Below, piece by piece: positions 58,351 to 64,000 of a stretch of 64,000 nt of DNA; position 1 is the first letter of the stretch, and every line of letters begins with the position of its first letter. The notes beneath the pieces were generated by a model. It worked only from the letters and a program-made list of their open reading frames with translations. It searched no databases and had not been told where the DNA came from. Position numbers and translations under genes: made by a program. This DNA comes from Hippophae tibetana (lineage: Eukaryota; Streptophyta; Magnoliopsida; Rosales; Elaeagnaceae), in NCBI GenBank assembly GCA_037013495.1, contig CM072811.1, forward strand, positions 27,799,659-27,863,658, read 5' to 3'.

Positions 58351-58871
58351 TCTTTGAAGCAATATCTGGGTAGAGGTCCATCAAAGCTTATGGTAGATGT
58401 CATACATTTGTTCGTAAATAATCTCCAACTAAAGAATGCATCGGTGGATCCATTATGGGCTATTCATTTTTTTCATTTTGAGGAGTGCTTAACCAATTAT
58501 CTATTCAAAATTTTACTAAAGAGTTTCTACCAACTAACTATCTAGATTTCTTCAACAGGATCAAATAATGAGGTTGTACACTAGGCCAGACAAAAGAGCA
58601 AACATAATAACTCCATGAAGCTTTCTACTTTATATCAACATGTGTCCTCACAAGAACATAATTTTTAATCATTTCTTTTCTAATTTTCTTTGTATTGCTC
58701 TTTCTTTATTCTTTCCTCTGTGTTGGCACAATGATGTTTTTTTCCTTTATTGTTTCATATTCCTTTCGGTTAGTTAGATTACAGATTAGAATATATATTA
58801 TATTCCCTGTACATTGTGATAAAAAAATATATCAGAGAATTTTTTTTCTCTTATGACCTTATTTTGCTCAA

Positions 58872-59185
58872 TTAGCTATTGGGAGCCATCATCAATTATT
58901 GTGTACAAAATCAATGTTGACATCGCAGTCCCTACACAATTAGTTGTTGTTAGGTTAGGGTGTATCATTTGCAATAATGTGAGGGAAGTGATGGGTGCAA
59001 TAGTTGATAAAATGAGGTCAGGTATGTCGCCACAGGTAACAAAACCTTGTTTAATTTGGTATGATTTAAAATTCAACTTGGACATTGGTTTTGAAATATA
59101 ATTATTGAGTCTGATTATGCACAGATTATCGAGTTGGTAAATGGTAGTTCATGATCTTTTTCTACTAAAGGGCACATAAAAGGTT
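58872..59185 (+). pseudogene. LINE RNase H fragment, plus strand, copy B
   Basis: The frame is open at 58853-59101: YWEPSSIIVYKINVDIAVP, then VRLGCIICNNVREVMGAIVD and LIWYDLKFNLDIGFE. The first catalytic Asp is kept in NVD, but the following Gly is Ile. Only the N-terminal half of RNase H is present. Confidence 0.7.
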
Positions 59186-59189
59186 GTAG

Positions 59190-61740
59190 GTAATAGGCAT
59201 TAGTAGGTGCATCGGCACATCCCAACTAGTTTGGCACCTTCGTAGCACCTTTCTCATCTAGCCCCTCAATTATGAGTATTATTAAATATAGAAAAAAGAT
59301 ATACAAACTAATCCTAATAAAATCTATATTTTGGCTTACTTTTAATATCCAAATAAACAAAAGTGCCAGTGAATAATGAGACATCCTACCACCAAATCGT
59401 AATACACTAGGAACCTTAGAGGCTATACTATTAGCTACAGCATTGCCCTCTTAATAAATATGAGAATAGTGAAACTTTTTGTATTTAATTTCCTCTAAGT
59501 ATTTAACCTAAGTAGAATACCATTTTCATGGCATCAAAAGTGATCGAGTCCAAAAAAGAGTGATACATAAATAGAGTCTGACTTTAATAAAAATTTCTAC
59601 AACCCAAATGAGTTGGCATACATCATTGCATAAATGACCACTACTAATTTTGCCTTAAAAGCATATGAGACCCTAAGTGGGATACATAAACATTCCTTAA
59701 CAAAGGATCTTGATGCCTAAAAAATAATTGTACAATTAGATAACCTTAGCGACCCAAAAGTAGCACCATCTGTATTAGCCTTGATCTATCCCAAAGGAAG
59801 TGCCCTCCAAATAATTTCTATAATTTATGGAGCCTATTTTAGGGTGCCTTGTATCCATAGATGGTAAAGGACCTAAAGATCAACCACTATTTTTTACATG
59901 AATCTATGCTTTAAAAGTCTCACTTGTTGAATAAATTGTCAAACTACAACAAATACAGAGCTTAAAGACGTAATTTTGTCCTCAAATATATAATCATTTC
60001 TAGTTATCCATATCATCCAGATGATTGAAATTATCCATATTTTCCATAAGTTACCAATTTGTGACACAAGAATAGTTGCCATTGTGGTTGTCCATAAATC
60101 AAGGATGGAAGAATCTGTAGAGATCTCTTACCAAAAGAGGAGCATAAAAAATCTCAAAAAATGACAACTCAAAAAAATATGAGAGGTAGTTTCCTCTGCT
60201 AGGCCATACAAGGCGATTTGGAAGGAAATGAATGTAATATCTTATTTGCCTAGCAATCAGTGGGAATTTTTTCTATAAGGCATGTTGGAGAAAGATGGAC
60301 CGCGATGGTAGTCTAAATAGGGCCTAGATAATCCTGCCCCAATTCTTAAGTTCTCCAGGCACATATAGGGAAGCATATGCCTTACTGGTTGTGACTCCTC
60401 CCTTAATTGAGCGTGTCCAAATTCTTGTGTATGTACCTATCCCGACAACTATCAAACGAATCTCTAAAGCAATCTCTCAGTAGAGGTCCATCGAAATGTG
60501 TGGTAGATGACATACATCTTTTGTAAATAATCTCCAACTAAAGAATGCATTGGTGGATCCATTAGAGGCTATTCATTTTTTTCATTTTGAGGAGTGCTTA
60601 ACCAATTATCCATTCAAAATATTACTAAAGAGTTTCTACCAACTAACCATCTAGATTTCTTCAACATGGTCAAATAATAAGGTTGTACACTGGGCCAGAT
60701 GAAAGAGAAAACATAATAAATCCAATGAGCTTTCTCCCTATCCAAATACTATCTACCGAAATAAATCATCGTATTTAAGTTTCCTATGATAACCCGCCAG
60801 GAAATTTTTTTAACATGGCCTCATTTAGGAGGCTGAGGTCCTTTAAGCTAAGGTTCATCATCCTCTAGTAAGTGATAACAATCTCTTTAAGCAACCTGCA
60901 TCAGTTTAAGTTTATCCATTTTTCCAACAAAAATAAGTTTCAAATGACTTTTGTTAGACTACCTAAGAATATATTCGACCATTTATATATCTAAAATGAG
61001 TGAAGAATATATTCTAAATGACAAAACAAATCAAACATATGTGCCTTGCCAAAGAGAGGGTGAGTCTTTTCTATGCTTTTATTTTTGCACAAATTTTATT
61101 AGTTAAACATTAAAACCAACATTTTCTTGGATCCCTCTAAAATAAGGGGACACTTAAGTAAGAAAAAGACGTGCCCACGATATGCATCACAACTATTTTT
61201 TGAAGTGAAAAATATTATTTTGTGTACACCTTTACCAAAGTAAATGACAGATTTATCCTAATTGACCAACTAACCCGAAAGATGCCCCTACAAATAAAAA
61301 ACCTTAGATAAAATATGAAGGTTTGATGAACAAATACGACCAAATATAAGAAGATCATCAACATATAAAAAGTAAGTGGAGGCGAGTGTGACCTAGGTGA
61401 AACAATTGGAAGAAAGCGACCATTGTTGACTAAAGACCCAAGGTATCTCCTTAGAAAATATTTGACAATATAAAAAAATAGAAGAGATAGAGGGTCTCCT
61501 TACTTGACGCCTTTAGAACAAGAGAAATAACCCCTAGGTAAACCATTAACCAAAATCAAGATTATCGTTGATGCAAAACGATCTCGAATCCAACCTAGAA
61601 AGATGTTGTCAAAACCAAAGCATTGCATTACTTTTAAGATGAAGTACTAGTGTAGGGTATCAAAAGACTTATGATTATCAATTTTGAGAGTAACATTACC
61701 CCCTCAACTAGGGAGTTGCATTGCATTGAAGCACTAATAA
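59190..61740 (-). pseudogene. L1-type LINE ORF2 remnant, minus strand (RT to RNase H), copy B
   Basis: On the minus strand, RT motifs are readable: VTLKIDNHKSFDTL near 61690, FGFDNIFLGWIRDRF near 61600, RGYFSCSKGVK-GDPLS near 61510 and the catalytic YVDDLLIF at about 61345-61380. The zf-RVT region lies near 60200, and RNase H with KANTDGATFG, the catalytic DGA intact, near 59770. Numerous stops show it is dead. RT runs to 61740, where a Copia remnant begins. Confidence 0.8.
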
Positions 61741-61757
61741 GCACCAGTCATACAATT

Positions 61758-62720
61758 GTTAATGTTTCAACCCGAGTTGTGTATTCTAAATATTAGTAAA
61801 TTTAGAGTTTTGTATTCTAAATTTTACTCAACAATTGGTATCAAAGTGGGACGATCAGAGATCGTTCTTAATGGAGCTATCTTGAGTCGTGAGGAGTTTG
61901 GTACTCTACAAATTTATTAGTCAAACTTGTTTGGTATAGACGAAGTCTTGCCAGCATGATGAGTGATCTTCAAGTAGTTGGAGGAATCAAAAAGCTCAAC
62001 AACAAAAACTATAACACATGGGCAACATGTATGGAGTCATACCTACAAGTTCAAGACTTGTGTGAGGTTGTTAGTGGTGACGAAGTTACACAACCAACAA
62101 CGAAAGATGCAAATGGAATCTTGCAGAAGTGGAAAATTAAAGCAGGTAAAATGATGTTTACTTTAAAGATCACATTTGAAGAAGAAATGTTGGAGCACAT
62201 TTGAGATGTCAAAACACCAAAGAAAGCATAGGACATTCTTGATACGCTCTTTTCAAATAAGAATAATACAAGACTATAACTTCTTAAGAACGAGTTGTTA
62301 TCGATGGTGCAACATGCCATGATTATTTCCTAGTACTTTCACAAGTAAAATCGTTATGCCATAAAATTTTAGATTTAGATTTGAAAGCTCCTATTGGGGA
62401 AACCAAGATAAAGAGAATAATTATCCATGGTTTAAGACCTAAATATCGAAGGTTTGTTATCGCTATACAAGGATGGCCGACACAACCATCTCTTGTTAAG
62501 TTTGAGAATTTGCTAGCCAGTTAAGAAGTTATGGTTAAGAAAATGAGAGGAATCTTACTGAAGGGTGAAGAAGAAGCACTCTATACCAGCAAAAGCAGAG
62601 GCACTTTCAAGCTGTACAATGAAATTGGATCTAATAAGGATGGCGACAAAGGAAAAATTTCTCAAGGAAATGAAGGCTTTCATCCAAGGGGGCTTGGAAG
62701 AATTGCAGTAGCAGTAGAAA
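61758..62720 (+). mobile_element. Truncated Copia remnant (LTR end, primer site and gag; Copia-4)
   Basis: An LTR end (...CTCAACA, 61833) is followed by a primer site TGGTATCAAAG (61836-61846) and gag. Only about 75 bp of LTR-like DNA remains before the LINE remnant. No protease, integrase or RT follows, and no second LTR was found. Confidence 0.75.
61956..62720 (+). pseudogene. Copia-4 gag remnant
   Basis: Open for 82 codons from 61956 (MSDLQVVGGIKKLNNKNYNT, TWATCMESYLQ), a UBN2-type gag start. It ends at a TGA (62202-62204) where a CGA Arg codon would fit the family. Homology continues in broken frames to about 62700 ([24 protein letters not shown]). The zinc knuckle is missing. Confidence 0.8.
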
Positions 62721-62949
62721 ATTTGATGGTTGATAACTGTATTTTATATAGTTATGTTCATCTATTTTATTTATTATAATTGTTAGTTTTTTGACATTTT
62801 TAGTTAATTTTAGTTAAATAAATTAATAATTACTATTTATTTATTAAAGAATATATTTTTAAGAAAATTAAAGAATTTTAATCGAAAACATACTTAATTG
62901 CAAATTTATATCTGAAAATATAATTTAAAATGAAAGAGTGTTTAATTGC

Positions 62950-63165
62950 AATTAATAAAAGTCTAAAATATAATTTGAATTAAAATCGAGCTTAATTTTA
63001 ATTATTAAAAGTTTAAAATTTAATTTAAATTAGAAAAAAAGGTTTAATTGTAATTAAGAAAGTTTACAATTTAATTTAAATTAGAAAATGGCTTAATTGT
63101 AATTAAATAAAGTTTAAAATTTAATTAGAATTAAATTTTAGGGCTAAAATACAATTAAGAAAAGT
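62950..63165. repeat. AT-rich minisatellite, about 57-60-bp period
   Basis: Four imperfect units contain AAGTTTAAAATTTAATTTAA and TTAATTGTAATTAA-like blocks. They lead directly into the GC-richer block. Confidence 0.7.
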
Positions 63166-63169
63166 TTAT

Positions 63170-64000
63170 TTTTTTGCGTAGGAGAGAAGAAGTTCACGCG
63201 CATCTATTGTATGTGTGCCACGTGAACCGTTAGATCAGAAAAGCAACGATAATGATGAACGCGTGTCTTTCAAACCCGACCAAATTGAATGGACGCAGGT
63301 TTTCTGGTTCACGTGGCTCGGCGCACCGTGTGGGGCCCACCTACCGCATAGGCCGGCGTGTAGGGTGGGCCCACTTGTGTCGTGGGCGTTGATCCCGTGC
63401 GGAGAAACCACATGCAATATCTCCCTTCAACCATTCAGAATCTCCCAGGTGTCCCACCATTTCTTGTAGCCAATCATGTGCTGACACGTGGCACATTTCA
63501 GTGAACGCAAAAATGCAAAATCACGCATGTGTTCTAGCATATATCCCCCACTTTTCTCGGCGCCGCTTATCACGTGCGATGCATTCCGCATGCACTCGTT
63601 CATTCCGCCAATTAAATGTTGCCATGTGTCCTACTATTTCTTGCAGTGAATCAGATCGCGACACGTGGTTGAGTGTATTGAAAAGCAAAGTAGAAATGCA
63701 CGGCTGTCTCCCACTCATTTTTAAATAATTTTTTTAATTTAACCGTTTTTCTGACACGCGTGTGTTTTTATTTTCGATGTAAAATGTTTCTCGCATGTCT
63801 AAAAAATGTATTTTTTTAGTTGTATTTTTTAAGCTATAAATAGGGCATTTATTGCTAAAAAAGGGAGTTTTAGTTTTTGAGTTTGGTTTTTAGGTTTGTG
63901 TTCTGGATAGTGGTACACGCAGAAGCCATTTTTGGCTTTTATTGTGTTCTACGTGTGCTAAATATTTTAAAAGTAGATGAAGTTTTAATTTTTTTGTGTT
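63170..64000 (+). promoter_or_regulatory. GC-richer block with G-box motifs and TATA box, probable LTR or promoter
   Basis: CACGTG or ACACGTGG-type cores occur near 63218, 63310, 63486, 63571 and 63661. Two related segments, 63449-63493 and 63626-63670, share TTTCTTG(T/C)AG and GACACGTGG. A TATA box, CTATAAATAGGGC, lies at 63833-63845. No convincing ORF is present; open frames on both strands have no domain. A long retrotransposon LTR running off the window is the likeliest reading; a host promoter is the alternative. Confidence 0.45.

Larger units (their letters stand above)
56964..60736. repeat. Tandem duplication of a composite LINE block (copies A and B)
   Basis: Copy A (56964-58628) and copy B (58872-60736) align end to end, in the same order and orientation, including the artificial plus/minus LINE junction. 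Each copy has its own internal deletion. A 240-bp spacer (58629-58871) separates them and includes LTR-like sequence ending ATATCAGAGAATTTT. Confidence 0.85.

Noticed and set aside
63215-63728. Open frames on both strands in the GC-richer block
   Set aside because: Overlapping frames on both strands with Cys/His/Arg-rich translation but no domain; better explained as LTR or promoter DNA.

Overview
This window is strongly AT-rich DNA from a flowering plant, almost certainly a eudicot. The evidence is spliced plant genes (a VND-type NAC transcription factor and a plant linker histone H1), plant Ty1/Copia, Ty3/Gypsy and L1-type LINE elements, and caulimovirus-like endogenous pararetrovirus (EPRV) remnants. 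I cannot name the species. Only two host genes are convincingly intact; the rest is repeats or AT-rich intergenic DNA.

Layout. 1-600: a decayed EPRV protease fragment. 600-6750: AT-rich upstream DNA with a long imperfect hairpin (1565-1750) and a 119-bp tandem duplication. 6752-14798: a three-exon VND1-3-type NAC gene (350 aa). Its second intron carries a complete, apparently very young Copia element in antisense (8579-13881: identical 389-bp LTRs, 5-bp target-site duplication TAGGC, intact 1358-aa polyprotein). 15863-20490: an old, degraded antisense Copia element. 20490-28300: gene-free AT-rich DNA with tandem and dispersed repeats.

28500-34620: a nearly genome-length but heavily mutated EPRV in viral order (movement protein, middle ORFs, coat protein, protease, RT/RNase H, transactivator, pregenomic promoter, poly(A) signal). 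36280-37560 and 41222-42845: two more EPRV pieces in the same orientation. The last keeps an almost open transactivator reading frame, a TATA box, a poly(A) signal and a tRNA-Met primer-binding site at caulimovirus-like spacing. Between them lies a Gypsy (Athila-like) LTR/primer-site remnant with a 592-bp-period internal duplication.

46208-46910 (minus): a two-exon linker histone H1 resembling the stress-inducible HIS1-3/H1-S type, with an ABRE/G-box and an RY element upstream. 49786-55560: exon-like minus-strand fragments of an unidentified gene, one of them split by a third Copia element (50406-55453, TSD CAAAG). 56964-61740: a composite of two oppositely oriented LINE fragments that has itself been duplicated. 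61758-62720: a Copia gag remnant. 62950-64000: a minisatellite followed by a GC-richer block of G-box-like motifs and a TATA box, probably a long LTR running off the window end.

How the parts relate: the NAC and H1 genes are independent host loci. Most other features record successive integrations and decay, with CpG/CHG-type C-to-T and G-to-A changes visible in several primer-binding sites. No tRNA, rRNA or CRISPR array was seen.
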